From Marvinbryantia formatexigens DSM 14469 (GTDB lineage: Bacteria > Bacillota > Clostridia > Lachnospirales > Lachnospiraceae), in the NCBI RefSeq assembly GCF_025148285.1, contig NZ_CP102268.1, positions 806,001 through 870,000 of the forward strand: a stretch of 64,000 nt of DNA, given 5' to 3'. The notes beneath the pieces were generated by a model. That model had not been told where the DNA came from and did no database searches. It saw only the letters and a list, made by a program, of their open reading frames with translations. Made by a program: the position numbers and the translations under genes. Every line of letters begins with the position of its first letter. Position 1 is the first letter of the stretch. This document shows positions 8,376-16,720 of this stretch, one piece after another.

Positions 8376-9214
8376 GTTTCCTGCCTCCGTTTCCCGGAGC
8401 GGGATTCTCCGTATTTCGCAAAGCCGTCATCCTCTCCGGCTCCCCCGTAAAAGCAATCATCCTCTCCAGCGCCTCCGCAAGAACAATCGCCCTCTCCGGC
8501 TCCCTCGCAAAAACAATCATCCTCTCCGGCGCCTCCGCAAAAGCAATCGCCGATAATGCGCCCGTCCTCTATGGTGATCATGCGGTCCGCCGCCAGCGCA
8601 ATCCGCTCATCATGTGTAATCAGCAGAATCGTCTGGTCCAGACTGCGGTTGGAGCGCTTCAGCATATCAATGATTTCCTCCGAATTTCTCCGGTCCAGAT
8701 TTCCGGTCGGCTCGTCCGCGAGCAGAATCGCCGGGCGGTAAATCAGCGCTCTTGCGATGGCTGCGCGCTGCTGCTGCCCGCCGGAGAGCTGCCCCGGAAG
8801 AAATTCCAGCCGGTCGGCAATCCCCAGCGTATCCACTATCTGTGCAAAATACTCCCGGTCCGGTCTGCGCTTATCCAGCAGCAGCGGCATCAGAATATTC
8901 TGCCGCACCGTCAGCGTGGGAATCAGATTGTAAAACTGGTAAACCAGCCCCACCTTCCGTCGCCGGAAAATGGCGGACTGTGTCCGGTTCATGGAGGAGA
9001 TATCCTCTCCTTCCACCAGCACGCGCCCCTGCGTCGGCTGCTCCACACTTCCGAGAATATGCAGAAGCGTGGATTTTCCGGAGCCCGACGCCCCGACAAT
9101 GGCGGCAAACTCTCCCCTCTCCACCGACAGATTTACGCCGTCCAGAGCGACGACCCGGTTTTCCCCGGCGCCGTACACCTTCCGGATTCCCTCACATCTT
9201 AATATTTCCATCAT
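8354..9214 (-). CDS. ABC transporter ATP-binding protein with a Cys-rich repeat tail
   Basis: ATPase of the FtsX-type transporter. It has Walker A GASGSGKST near 38-46, signature LSGGQQQR, Walker [13 protein letters not shown] and the H-loop ITHD. The ATPase core ends near residue 225, as in LolD/MacB ATPases. It is followed by a tail of about 60 residues made of four 10-residue units, GDCFCGGAGE-like, each with one or two cysteines. Such a tail is not part of the family. The gene runs into the permease gene with a 22-bp overlap, and its promoter carries a direct repeat likely bound by the response regulator encoded just upstream. Confidence 0.92.
   Translation of the reverse strand: MMEILRCEGIRKVYGAGENRVVALDGVNLSVERGEFAAIVGASGSGKSTLLHILGSVEQPTQGRVLVEGEDISSMNRTQSAIFRRRKVGLVYQFYNLIPTLTVRQNILMPLLLDKRRPDREYFAQIVDTLGIADRLEFLPGQLSGGQQQRAAIARALIYRPAILLADEPTGNLDRRNSEEIIDMLKRSNRSLDQTILLITHDERIALAADRMITIEDGRIIGDCFCGGAGEDDCFCEGAGEGDCSCGGAGEDDCFYGGAGEDDGFAKYGESRSGKRRQETCGRIIP
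8427..8546 (-). repeat. Four 30-bp in-frame tandem repeats encoding a Cys-rich tail
   Basis: Units 8427-8456, 8457-8486, 8487-8516 and 8517-8546. Translation gives D-C-F-C-x-G-A-G-E-x with small changes. They lie wholly inside the ATPase gene and end about 50 bp before the permease start. Confidence 0.88.
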
Positions 9215-9288
9215 GCCCTCTCCTTCCTTCGCCCGCGGAACATTTCATCCCGTTTTGCCGGAGGCCGCGGTCCAGCCCCCTTTCGCTC

Positions 9289-9321
9289 ATTATAGCAAAG
9301 GAAAGTGACATTTCAGTGACA
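9289..9321 (-). promoter_or_regulatory. Regulated promoter of the ABC transporter, with PhoB-like direct repeats
   Basis: Minus strand: TGC-TATAAT with the hexamer at 9294-9289 (extended -10). In place of a -35 box are two identical heptamers, TGTCACT (9321-9315) and TGTCACT (9310-9304), separated by GAAA, an 11-base period. This 7-4-7 layout over the -35 region is the pattern of OmpR/PhoB-family activator sites. The distal repeat overlaps the last codons of the histidine kinase gene. The likely binder is the regulator at 10497-11171. Confidence 0.62.
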
Positions 9322-10500
9322 GTAAACTTTTATTTCAAAGCAGGCTCCGCCCTCCGGCAGATTCCGCGCCGTAATGCTGCCGCCCTGCAGCTCAAAAATG
9401 GAGCGCGCAAGAAAAAGTCCGATTCCCGTGCCGTCTCCCTTCGCGTCTTTTCCGCGGTAGAACCGCTCAAAAAGATGCGGGATGTCCTCCGGAAGGAAGC
9501 CAGCGCCCTCGTCCCACACCTTCATTTCTGTGTAAAGCGGATTGCCGGAATAATCGCAGTGAATCACTCCGCCGCGCGCAGAATGCTCCATACAGTTTTT
9601 CATCAGATTCATGAGGGCTTCCATGCTCCATTCCATATCTCCGCAAAACTCCACGCACCCGCGCTCCGGGATATCCACGGCAATCCCCTTCCGCTCCAGC
9701 AGCTCCTGCAGATTTTCCGCTGCCAGATTGAAAACCGTATAAACATCTACCGCCGCGCGCTCCAGATGCAAAACGCCGGCGTCCAGCTTCGAGAGCGTCA
9801 GCAGCGCCTCCTCCAGCCGGTTCAGGCGCAAAAGCTGTCTCTCTATCTGCACCCTGCTGTTTTCTGCCGCCGTCTTTTCCATAAGCTGCAGGGACAGAAG
9901 CGCCGCCGTGACCGGCGTTTTAAGCTGGTGGGCGATGTTCGCCAGATTGTCCGCAAAGTTTTCCTTCGCCTGCACCGCCGTCTCCTTCGTCCGTCGCAGA
10001 GCGGTGACGGTCTTATAAATTTCGTCCTGCAGACAGGAAAATTCGTCCTCTTTTTTCTGCATGACAGTGCCGGATGCTCCCGCATTGACCCGCTCCAGAT
10101 AACCGGTCAGCTCCGCAATCCGTTTCCCGCTGTGCCGCTCCCGGCAGCGGACGGCAGTCAGATAGACGCCGGTCATTACGAGCAATAAAACAAGGGAAGG
10201 GACAAAAAAGCTCTGATATGTCCCTTCCCGGAAATCCTCCTCCCGGTATCCGTATTGTCTGAGGAACTGGTTTTCCCATGCCCGCCTCTCAGACTGCGCG
10301 CAGTATTCCTTCAGCGCAGAGAGCACCTGCGCCTCTGCCTCCGGGTCGTTTTCTATGATAATTTCGCTGAATTCTGAAATGTGCGCAAAGGCTGCCTGCC
10401 GGTACTGCTGCAGCCAGATAAGCGACAGTCCCGTTATGCCGAGCACGCACACCAGCACCGGCAGCCACACGGTAAGGCGCCATTTTCTGCTCTCCGTCAT
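9313..10500 (-). CDS. Sensor histidine kinase of the ABC-linked two-component system
   Basis: 395 residues. Two membrane helices (about 9-29 and 99-118) flank an extracellular loop of about 70 residues. Then come HAMP-like and HisKA segments with [10 protein letters not shown] carrying the phosphoacceptor His, an N-box reading [10 protein letters not shown], and G-boxes DEGAGF and [12 protein letters not shown]. The start overlaps the regulator gene stop by 4 bp. The gene order regulator-kinase-ATPase-permease is like VncRS with Vex, or other bacterial peptide-response modules. The short loop suggests the transporter may take part in sensing; this is inference. Confidence 0.92.
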   Translation of the reverse strand: MTESRKWRLTVWLPVLVCVLGITGLSLIWLQQYRQAAFAHISEFSEIIIENDPEAEAQVLSALKEYCAQSERRAWENQFLRQYGYREEDFREGTYQSFFVPSLVLLLVMTGVYLTAVRCRERHSGKRIAELTGYLERVNAGASGTVMQKKEDEFSCLQDEIYKTVTALRRTKETAVQAKENFADNLANIAHQLKTPVTAALLSLQLMEKTAAENSRVQIERQLLRLNRLEEALLTLSKLDAGVLHLERAAVDVYTVFNLAAENLQELLERKGIAVDIPERGCVEFCGDMEWSMEALMNLMKNCMEHSARGGVIHCDYSGNPLYTEMKVWDEGAGFLPEDIPHLFERFYRGKDAKGDGTGIGLFLARSIFELQGGSITARNLPEGGACFEIKVYCH

Positions 10501-11171
10501 ATGCTCTCCTCCATCCGGTATCCAAAACTGCGTATGGTTTTCAGGCAGGACGGATTGTGCAGCTTTTCCCGCAGGCGCTTCATCGCGACCGTCAGCGTGT
10601 TGTCATTCACAAAATTTCCGCCGCTGTCCCACACCTGCTCCAGAAGCTGTTTTCTGGTTACGGTCTTTCCCTTGTTTTCCATCAGAAGCAGCAGTATCTG
10701 ATATTCCAGACTGCTCAGGCGGATTTCCTCCTGTCTGCAGAATACCGCCTGCCGCTCCCTGTCCAGGGACAGACAACCGCAGGACAAATGCATCTCCTCC
10801 ACCCGGCTGCTGCGCCTCAGCAGCGCCAGAATCCGGGAATACAGCACCTCCAGTGCAAAGGGCTTTACCACATAATCGTCCGCCCCGTTTTCAAATCCCC
10901 CGACAATATCCGCCGTTCCGCCCCGGACCGTCAGATAGAGAACCGGCACCTGCCCGCCCCACAGGCGGCGGACCAGCCTGCACAGCTCATCTCCGCTCCC
11001 GTCCGGCATATTGCGGTCCGCCAGCAGAAGCTCCGGACGCCTCCTGCGCAGCGCCTCCTTCGCCCCGGCGACACTGTCAAACACAGAGACCTCCATCTGC
11101 CGCTGCTCCAGGTAGGTCTTTACATTTTCCGCAATATCCGCGTCATCCTCCACATAATAGATTGCCGTCAT
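10497..11171 (-). CDS. OmpR-family response regulator of the ABC-linked system
   Basis: 224 residues with a receiver domain (EDD at 8-10, D52 in LLLADRNMPDGSG, K in VVKPFA) and a winged-helix domain ending in LKTIRSFGYRMEES. The ATG at 11171 overlaps the stop of the radical SAM gene by 4 bases (ATGA), which fixes the start; a longer reading from 11210 would run into that gene. The likely target is the direct-repeat promoter at 9289-9321. Confidence 0.93.
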   Translation of the reverse strand: MTAIYYVEDDADIAENVKTYLEQRQMEVSVFDSVAGAKEALRRRRPELLLADRNMPDGSGDELCRLVRRLWGGQVPVLYLTVRGGTADIVGGFENGADDYVVKPFALEVLYSRILALLRRSSRVEEMHLSCGCLSLDRERQAVFCRQEEIRLSSLEYQILLLLMENKGKTVTRKQLLEQVWDSGGNFVNDNTLTVAMKRLREKLHNPSCLKTIRSFGYRMEESI

Positions 11172-12280
11172 TTCAGCTCCTCCGCAATCCCGGCAAGCTT
11201 TCCGTAGCACGCGTCAAAAAACATCCGGTAAGCGCTGCAGAAATAATTTTCGTAAGCCTCCTGCTGCAGCTTCCAGTCGCGGTTGCGCTGGCAGCCGCCG
11301 CGACAGACGTGATAATAGCGGCAGGCGAAGCACTCTGCGGACAACTTCTGCGATCGCTCTATAAATCCAAGCTCCCGGCGGCGCTCATCCAGCGCATCCA
11401 GCCTGCAGTCGTTGAAATTGCCCAGAAGATATTCATCGGTCATATAAAAATCGCACGGGTAAACGCCGCCGTCCGCCTCCACGACATACTGTATCCCGCA
11501 GGTTCCCCTCTGGTCGCACGCCTCCGGGAAATACCCTGCCAGAATGCTGACATAGTTTTCAAATGTCCGGATGTAGGGCTGCTGTCTTTTCTGCCAGTCC
11601 GCATACCACAAATCAAACAGACGGATCAGAAATTCTCCGTATTCCGCCGGGCGCAGGGCATACTCGTTCTGCCCGTGCGGCTCCCCCAGCGGGTCCAGGC
11701 AGGCGATGTACTGCTGGTATTTCCAGCCGTGCCTGCGGAAATTTTCATAGATATCTTCTATCCGCTCCGCCACCCGGCGGTTTACCACCGTAAGAATGTT
11801 ATAATCCACGCCGTATTCATCCAGCAGCCCGGTGGCGCGCACCACGCGCTCATAGGTTGGACGGCCGTCCTTCCCGTGGCGGTAGGCGTCATGCACCTCC
11901 TGGATGCCGTCCAGGGAAACGCCCACCAGAAAATGGTTGTCTTTCAGAAACCGGCACCACTCTTCATCCAGCAGATAGCCGTTCGTCTGAAAGGCGTTCT
12001 GCACCTGGATGCCGTGTTTGTTGTACTGCTTCTGATACGCCACCGCTCTCCGGAAAAAATCAATCCCGCGCAGCGTCGGCTCGCCGCCCTGGTAGGCGTA
12101 GCTGATGCCTCCCTCCGCACGCAGCATCGTTTTGCGGATGATATTCTTCAGCGTCTCCTCCTTCATAAAGCCGAAGGACTGCTGCGTTCTCTTCTTTGTC
12201 TCGTCACAGTAAAAGCAATAATCGCACATCATGTTGCACATCCCGGACGCAGGCTTCATCAAAACACTGATTGGCGGCAT
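11168..12280 (-). CDS. Radical SAM/SPASM enzyme of the anaerobic sulfatase-maturase type
   Basis: 370 residues. The radical SAM cluster motif CNMMCDYC (C15, C19, C22) is followed by the sequence style of anSME enzymes (SYAYQGGEPTLRG, GVSLDGIQEVHDAYR). A C-terminal SPASM domain has cysteines in CGIQYVVEADGGVYPC and in CFACRYYHVCRGGC for auxiliary Fe-S clusters. Known family members oxidise Cys or Ser to formylglycine in sulfatases, or modify peptides. No sulfatase and no clear precursor peptide is nearby. The ATG at 12280 has GGAGGAGGAA before it; the longer in-frame reading to 12382 would overlap the DUF2442 gene. It is co-transcribed with the two-component genes (4-bp overlap). Confidence 0.85.
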   Translation of the reverse strand: MPPISVLMKPASGMCNMMCDYCFYCDETKKRTQQSFGFMKEETLKNIIRKTMLRAEGGISYAYQGGEPTLRGIDFFRRAVAYQKQYNKHGIQVQNAFQTNGYLLDEEWCRFLKDNHFLVGVSLDGIQEVHDAYRHGKDGRPTYERVVRATGLLDEYGVDYNILTVVNRRVAERIEDIYENFRRHGWKYQQYIACLDPLGEPHGQNEYALRPAEYGEFLIRLFDLWYADWQKRQQPYIRTFENYVSILAGYFPEACDQRGTCGIQYVVEADGGVYPCDFYMTDEYLLGNFNDCRLDALDERRRELGFIERSQKLSAECFACRYYHVCRGGCQRNRDWKLQQEAYENYFCSAYRMFFDACYGKLAGIAEELK

Positions 12281-12323
12281 AACGATTCCTCCTCCACGTA
12301 ACCGCACCTGGCTGCTGTTATAT

Positions 12324-12569
12324 TCATGAGACTTCTGTTTTACTGTTATAATATAATTCGTCCGGGCAGATATCCTGTCCATCCGACCATACTACTGTAA
12401 ATCCGTCTGTTTTTACACGGTTAAAATATGACAAATCTCTCAGCATACCATACCAGGAACCTTTTATATATGGCTTCACATCAAAAAGCTTTCTTTCCCC
12501 ATTATCAAAAGTCACATCTAATGTATAATCTTTTCCGGGTATCACCTTAATAGCTGTCGGTCTCAACAT
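12324..12569 (-). CDS. DUF2442 protein
   Basis: 81 residues, matching the DUF2442 pattern by eye: a short beta-rich domain with PGKDYTLDVTFDNGERKLFDVKPYI near the start and VVWSDGQDICPDELY near the end. GGGGAGG lies upstream of the ATG. It follows the DUF4160 gene by 16 bp. The two families are commonly found as a pair, sometimes treated as toxin-antitoxin-like, but the function is not established. Confidence 0.8.
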   Translation of the reverse strand: MLRPTAIKVIPGKDYTLDVTFDNGERKLFDVKPYIKGSWYGMLRDLSYFNRVKTDGFTVVWSDGQDICPDELYYNSKTEVS

Positions 12570-12585
12570 ACTGTTCCTCCCCTTT

Positions 12586-12852
12586 CTATCGCAAGGGTTC
12601 TATCTTAAAATACCCTTCTCCTTCACATAAAAGCTGCCAGTTTGCTTTTAATTCATCTTCATGCAGAGCTATCCATGCAACTAATAATTTCTGTTGCTTT
12701 CCCGGAAACGACCCTTCCAGCTTCTCTCCCGACAAAGACATTACTATCTCATACTCTCCATAAACAGCATGAAGATGCGGGACATTATGCTTTCCGCCCC
12801 TTTCACTCTGCATTCTGACTATAATTCCATAAAACATTGATAATATCGGCAT
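12586..12852 (-). CDS. DUF4160 protein
   Basis: 88 residues with the DUF4160 features PILSMFYGIIVRM, HNVPHLHAVYGEYEIVMSL and a C-terminal helix (KLLVAWIALHEDELKANWQLL). First gene of the DUF4160-DUF2442 pair, preceded by its own promoter. The start is a little uncertain: the first ATG has AGGGTG only two bases away, and a second ATG lies five codons in. Function unknown. Confidence 0.8.
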   Translation of the reverse strand: MPILSMFYGIIVRMQSERGGKHNVPHLHAVYGEYEIVMSLSGEKLEGSFPGKQQKLLVAWIALHEDELKANWQLLCEGEGYFKIEPLR

Positions 12853-12872
12853 TCCATCACCCTTTTTTCTTT

Positions 12873-12901
12873 AGTCTACCATACTTTTTCCGATATCGCA
12901 A
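12873..12901 (-). promoter_or_regulatory. Promoter of the DUF4160-DUF2442 genes
   Basis: Minus strand: TTGCGA (12901-12896), 17-base spacer, TGG-TAGACT (12878-12873). It may also serve the radical SAM operon downstream, since only 43 bp separate that gene from DUF2442 and no terminator is visible. Confidence 0.5.
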
Positions 12902-12920
12902 TCACTATGCCCCCGGTGCT

Positions 12921-15146
12921 CTACTCTCTGTTGTCCTTCAGGCTCTCCACCATATCCACTTTTTTCACTTTTCTGCGCAGCAGCCAGAGCGAGCCAAAAT
13001 AGCAGCCGGCTGTAAGCAGAATTGAGATAACCATACTTTCAGGCTCAATATAGGTGTCAATCAGCATTACGCCGTAATCCACCATCCATATAAAGAAAAT
13101 ACGCGACGTTGCATAAACGCAGGGGATTGCCGCGATAATTCCAAGCGGCAGCAGAATATGATGGGCGCGCAGCACGATTTTATCAATTTCTCTGTCCCGG
13201 TAGCCCAGCACCTTCAGCATCGAAATGCTGCGGCGGCTCTCGGACACCAGCATATTGACCGCAACGTAAACCGCGGCAATGCAGATGATAACGCCAAGTC
13301 CGATAATCATCTGCAGCAGGAAATCCATCTGACCGGTCATTGCCTCCGCCTGGTCAGTAATATCCTCCCGCCGGCTCTCCTGCGCAATCCGGGCTTCCGG
13401 GATCGAAAGCGTGCTTCCGCTGACGATGCAGTTAAAGCTGTTTTCATCCAGCCCGGTCAGCTCCGCCGCCAGCGCCTTCGAGGTAATAATGCTCTTCTGC
13501 ACATTGTTCTGGATGACGCCGGCAATTTCCAGCTCCTTTTCCTCCAGCGACAGCGGATTGTATACCGTCACCGTATCGCCTGGCTGCCAGCCAAGCGTTA
13601 TCTGCACCAGACTGGTAATATAATATCCGTCCTCCACCGGAACCGTACTTCCGTTCTCATCCTTCAGATTGAGCCAGGGATTATCTGTCTCCGTTCCAAT
13701 CACGGACAGCCGGTCCCCCGCCTCATTTTCCACGGCGGATACCAGCATAGTCTCCCCGCCATAGGGATTTTCCACCAGCAAATCATTCAGGATGTACTGG
13801 CGGGCAAAGCTGCCCATCTCCTCCGCCGCCGTATCCCCCATATGATTTATGGAATCAAAAATACCCTGTCCGAGCAGCATAATAAAGCAGCCCAGAAAGA
13901 CGCCCAGAAATACCACAAAGCTGCGCGCGGGATTGCCGAGCATGGAGCGGACGGCAAGCTTCGTGCGAAAAGAAATCCGTCTGCCCGCAAGGATTCTCTT
14001 TGCCTTTTTCGTCCCACCGTCCGCATTTCCTCCGAGCAGCAGCACCGTGTCTTTCTTCAGCAGCCTGCGCACCGCCAGCAGCGCGGCAATCACGTAGAGT
14101 GCCGTCGGGATGAGCACGCCGAGCAGCGCGGCGGTCACATCCAGGTGTCCCCTCACCCGCATAGGCTCGTAATCCTGCAGCCCCAGCTCGCTCATCGGCT
14201 GCGCTACCGCGGCAGAAATTACCGCCGTCAGAATTCCACCGAAGAGTCCCGGAATCACCGCAAATCCGGCGTAGTGAAGCATAAGCTGTCTCTTTTTATA
14301 GCCGAGCGCCGAGAGCGTCCCAATCATCCGCTGCTCCGTCTTTACCTTGCGGCTGATAATAATGCAAATCAGAATCACCGCCACCAGCGGAAGAATGCAG
14401 AGCAGTATGTACGCCATCACGATAAACATCTGCGCCTGCTGCTCCACCATGATAATGCGGGGATTCTCTTTTGCGGAAGTGTAGGTACTCATATAATACC
14501 GGTCATGCACCGCCCTGCGCAGACCTGTGACGTCGGAATTTTCATGATAGCGCGCAAGATACTGGCAGCCAGTGCTGCCAAGGCTTTCAAATTCCTCCTC
14601 CGTCATGTAGCACAGATAAAAGGTCGTAACGTTTTTATAAGAATCGTCCTCATTTTCCAGCATATACAGATAATCCGGGCGCTGCATAAAACCGGAAATC
14701 ACATATTCCTTATCTCCGATTTTCATGCTGTCGCCCGTTTTTACATTGTTTTCCAGAGCATATCCCTCGGATATGACGATTTCGTTGTCCGCCGACACGT
14801 CCCTTCCCTGTGTGACCTCATAAAGGTCGATGTTTTCCGTTTTCTGAAAAATGCGCGCAGTCACACCGTCTGTTTCGATATTGATATACCGCTGCTTTTC
14901 TAAAACAACATCATACGTATCGGCAAGCTCATCAAGCTCCGCTTCCGGGATTTCCAGATAAGTCGTAAAATGCGCGTCCTCGATCTGGTTGCGCGCATAA
15001 AAATCCCTGCTGAAATCCAGTATCGCGCTGCCCGCAATCTGATAAAGAAAAAACAGAAGCAGCGTCACCACCGTAAGCACGGTGGAAGAGACATAAAACG
15101 ACAGATTTTCCCTGATATTGCGCATATAGCGTCTGTTCAGCTTCAT
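12921..15146 (-). CDS. FtsX-type ABC transporter permease
   Basis: 741 residues. N-terminal helix at about 15-38, an extracellular domain of about 200 residues, an FtsX core at about 245-365, a second signal-anchor-like helix near 410, another extracellular domain, and a C-terminal FtsX core at about 610-735 closing with KKVDMVESLKDN. This double-FtsX layout is typical of Firmicutes lipid, peptide or bacteriocin-immunity transporters. It follows its ATPase gene by 12 bp and shares its promoter. No terminator is evident after it. Confidence 0.92.
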   Translation of the reverse strand: MKLNRRYMRNIRENLSFYVSSTVLTVVTLLLFFLYQIAGSAILDFSRDFYARNQIEDAHFTTYLEIPEAELDELADTYDVVLEKQRYINIETDGVTARIFQKTENIDLYEVTQGRDVSADNEIVISEGYALENNVKTGDSMKIGDKEYVISGFMQRPDYLYMLENEDDSYKNVTTFYLCYMTEEEFESLGSTGCQYLARYHENSDVTGLRRAVHDRYYMSTYTSAKENPRIIMVEQQAQMFIVMAYILLCILPLVAVILICIIISRKVKTEQRMIGTLSALGYKKRQLMLHYAGFAVIPGLFGGILTAVISAAVAQPMSELGLQDYEPMRVRGHLDVTAALLGVLIPTALYVIAALLAVRRLLKKDTVLLLGGNADGGTKKAKRILAGRRISFRTKLAVRSMLGNPARSFVVFLGVFLGCFIMLLGQGIFDSINHMGDTAAEEMGSFARQYILNDLLVENPYGGETMLVSAVENEAGDRLSVIGTETDNPWLNLKDENGSTVPVEDGYYITSLVQITLGWQPGDTVTVYNPLSLEEKELEIAGVIQNNVQKSIITSKALAAELTGLDENSFNCIVSGSTLSIPEARIAQESRREDITDQAEAMTGQMDFLLQMIIGLGVIICIAAVYVAVNMLVSESRRSISMLKVLGYRDREIDKIVLRAHHILLPLGIIAAIPCVYATSRIFFIWMVDYGVMLIDTYIEPESMVISILLTAGCYFGSLWLLRRKVKKVDMVESLKDNRE

Positions 15147-15158
15147 CGGTATCCCTCC

Positions 15159-15860
15159 CTACAGCGCCAGCTCCGCCGCGCGGAGCCTGTGCTCATTCCG
15201 GAAATTACCGGAAATCCTGCCGTCCTTCAGCCTGACGATTTGGTCCGCCATCCCGGCGATGGCTTCATTATGTGTGATAATGACGACCGTTGTGCCGAAC
15301 TGGTCATTCATTTTTTCAACAAACTTCAGTACCTGCCCGGATGCCTTCGTATCGAGCGCCCCGGTCAGCTCGTCGCAGAGCAGAAGCCGCGGATTTTTAA
15401 TCATCGCACGGGCAATCGCCACCCTCTGCTGCTGTCCGCCCGACAGCTCCGCCGGAAAGCGGCGACGATATTTCTCTATATCCAGCGCTTCCAGCACCTC
15501 CCGCAGATCCAGCGGATTGTCCGCGATATCCGCTACCACCTCGATGTTTTCCTCCACCGTCAGATCGGGAATCAGATTATAAAACTGAAAAACAAATCCC
15601 ACATCCTCCCTGCGGTAATCGGTCCGCTCATCCTGCGACAGCCCCGTCACCTTTCTGCCTGCCACGGTCAGCTCTCCCGTGTCCAGCGAATCCAGTCCGC
15701 CCAGCATATTTAAAAGCGTACTCTTTCCAGAGCCGGAGGGGCCGAGAATCACGCATATTTTTCCCTCCTCGATGGTAAGCTCCGCATGATTGAGCGCGTA
15801 TACCTCGTTCTCTCCGCTCCCATATTTTTTTACCGCATTTTTTAAAGAAATAAGCTCCAT
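15159..15860 (-). CDS. ABC transporter ATP-binding protein (LolD/MacB type)
   Basis: About 233 residues with Walker [11 protein letters not shown]-loop, signature LSGGQQQR, Walker B LLLCDELTGALD and H-loop ITHN. ELTGALD replaces the common EPTGALD. The ATG at 15860 is chosen; a GTG three codons upstream is also open, but GGGAG is better spaced for the ATG. It is first in the operon with the permease, behind a promoter carrying the same operator as ahpC. Confidence 0.93.
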   Translation of the reverse strand: MELISLKNAVKKYGSGENEVYALNHAELTIEEGKICVILGPSGSGKSTLLNMLGGLDSLDTGELTVAGRKVTGLSQDERTDYRREDVGFVFQFYNLIPDLTVEENIEVVADIADNPLDLREVLEALDIEKYRRRFPAELSGGQQQRVAIARAMIKNPRLLLCDELTGALDTKASGQVLKFVEKMNDQFGTTVVIITHNEAIAGMADQIVRLKDGRISGNFRNEHRLRAAELAL

Positions 15861-15922
15861 ACTCCACACTCCCTTTATTTTTTCGCCGCCCCCTGGAAAT
15901 TTCCGTTTCCTGGCGACTTTTA

Positions 15923-15976
15923 GTTAGTTTATGCTAACCTTCGTCCATCATAGCACCTGTCCAGAGCTTCTGTCAA
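15923..15976 (-). promoter_or_regulatory. Promoter plus GTTAG-N6-CTAAC operator for the ABC transporter
   Basis: Minus strand: perfect TTGACA (15976-15971), 18-base spacer ending in TGC, TATGAT (15952-15947). Just downstream, at the expected start site, is the inverted repeat GTTAG-CATAAA-CTAAC (15938-15923) inside GGTTAG-N6-CTAACTAAAA. The same arms and flank occur at the ahpC promoter. A repressor site is the natural reading. Confidence 0.7.
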
Positions 15977-15999
15977 GCTACATTCACGCGACTGCTGTG

Positions 16000-16215
16000 T
16001 CATTTTTTATTTTGCAGCTCTTTTTTCAGCAGTTCATATATATAAGCGGAGCCCTCTAAATAATATCCCGTTCTTACATCGCATAATTTTTCAAACGTGT
16101 CCGACGTATAAAACTGTTCCATAGCCTGCTCCATCATGATCTCTTTATCTTCCATAAGATATGCTATCACTTCCTGTGTCGTATATTCAATCATTTCCTG
16201 CTGCTGATTGGTCAT
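16000..16215 (-). CDS. Small protein of the DUF3791/DUF3990 module
   Basis: 71 residues, acidic and helical (EVIAYLMEDKEIMMEQAMEQFYTSDTFEKLCDVRTGYYLEG in pieces), ending in KKELQNKK. It overlaps the DUF3990 gene by 29 bp and is the last gene of a three-gene set. Small helical proteins of this style commonly sit next to DUF3990 genes. A role as partner or antitoxin is inference from position only. Confidence 0.72.
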   Translation of the reverse strand: MTNQQQEMIEYTTQEVIAYLMEDKEIMMEQAMEQFYTSDTFEKLCDVRTGYYLEGSAYIYELLKKELQNKK

Positions 16216-16720
16216 ACATCACACCCACTTTCTTCAGATATTGAAGCGCATTTTCCGTATGAAATGTATACTGGTTTGTCAGCCTGCCAAAATCAAACTC
16301 TTTTTTAAGATATTCTGCATCTATCGTTCCCCGGCTAAACTGCCGTATCAAAAGCCCCACTGTGTCATTTGCCACAGGTCCGACTACAATATCATATTTA
16401 CAGTCAAGATTGCACTCCGGATTTCTAAAATCAGTAAATTTTCTGTCCCGGTTATTTTTTATAAAAACAGCCCACTCAACCGTAGGCTTATCACCAAATA
16501 TACGACAATTAAGGTCTGCTCTCTCCACCAGATTCTCCGGTATTTCATACACAGTTACTGTTGGTATTCCTCCATCTATTCTGGCTCTGCGCTGTGCCAT
16601 CCTCCATGCCTGTTCTTCCAGAAGCGTGGTGTAAAATCCACGTCCAAAGTCCTTATATGGCATACACTTTGACAAATCCACTTTATCAATTTCCATATTT
16701 GAGCCATGAAAAAGCTTCAT
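16187..16720 (-). CDS. DUF3990 protein, ADP-ribosyltransferase-like
   Basis: 177 residues. It begins KLFHGSNMEI and continues with DFGRGFYTT, which resembles the H-G and Y-containing core of the ADP-ribosyltransferase fold. It then has TVEWAVFI and ends with YTFHTENALQYLKKVGVMY. The family is placed with ADP-ribosyltransferase-like proteins; activity is not proven here. The ATG at 16720 shares one base with the stop of the DUF3791 gene (TAATG) and has GGAGGT eight bases before it. Because it sits between two small proteins it looks like the toxin of a toxin-antitoxin-like module. Confidence 0.78.
   Translation of the reverse strand: MKLFHGSNMEIDKVDLSKCMPYKDFGRGFYTTLLEEQAWRMAQRRARIDGGIPTVTVYEIPENLVERADLNCRIFGDKPTVEWAVFIKNNRDRKFTDFRNPECNLDCKYDIVVGPVANDTVGLLIRQFSRGTIDAEYLKKEFDFGRLTNQYTFHTENALQYLKKVGVMYDQSAAGND

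Noticed and set aside
7401-8546. Possible CRISPR array from 30-33-bp repeats
   Set aside because: The repeats are head-to-tail without spacers and lie in frame inside permease and ATPase genes. No cas genes are present.
10355-12301. 648-residue plus-strand open frame
   Set aside because: It lies antisense to the kinase, regulator and radical SAM genes, is rich in Arg, Pro and His as expected for the complement of GC-rich codons, and has no ribosome-binding site or family motif.
13158-14903. 581-residue plus-strand open frame
   Set aside because: Antisense shadow of the FtsX-type permease. The composition is typical of a complementary frame and no domain is recognisable.
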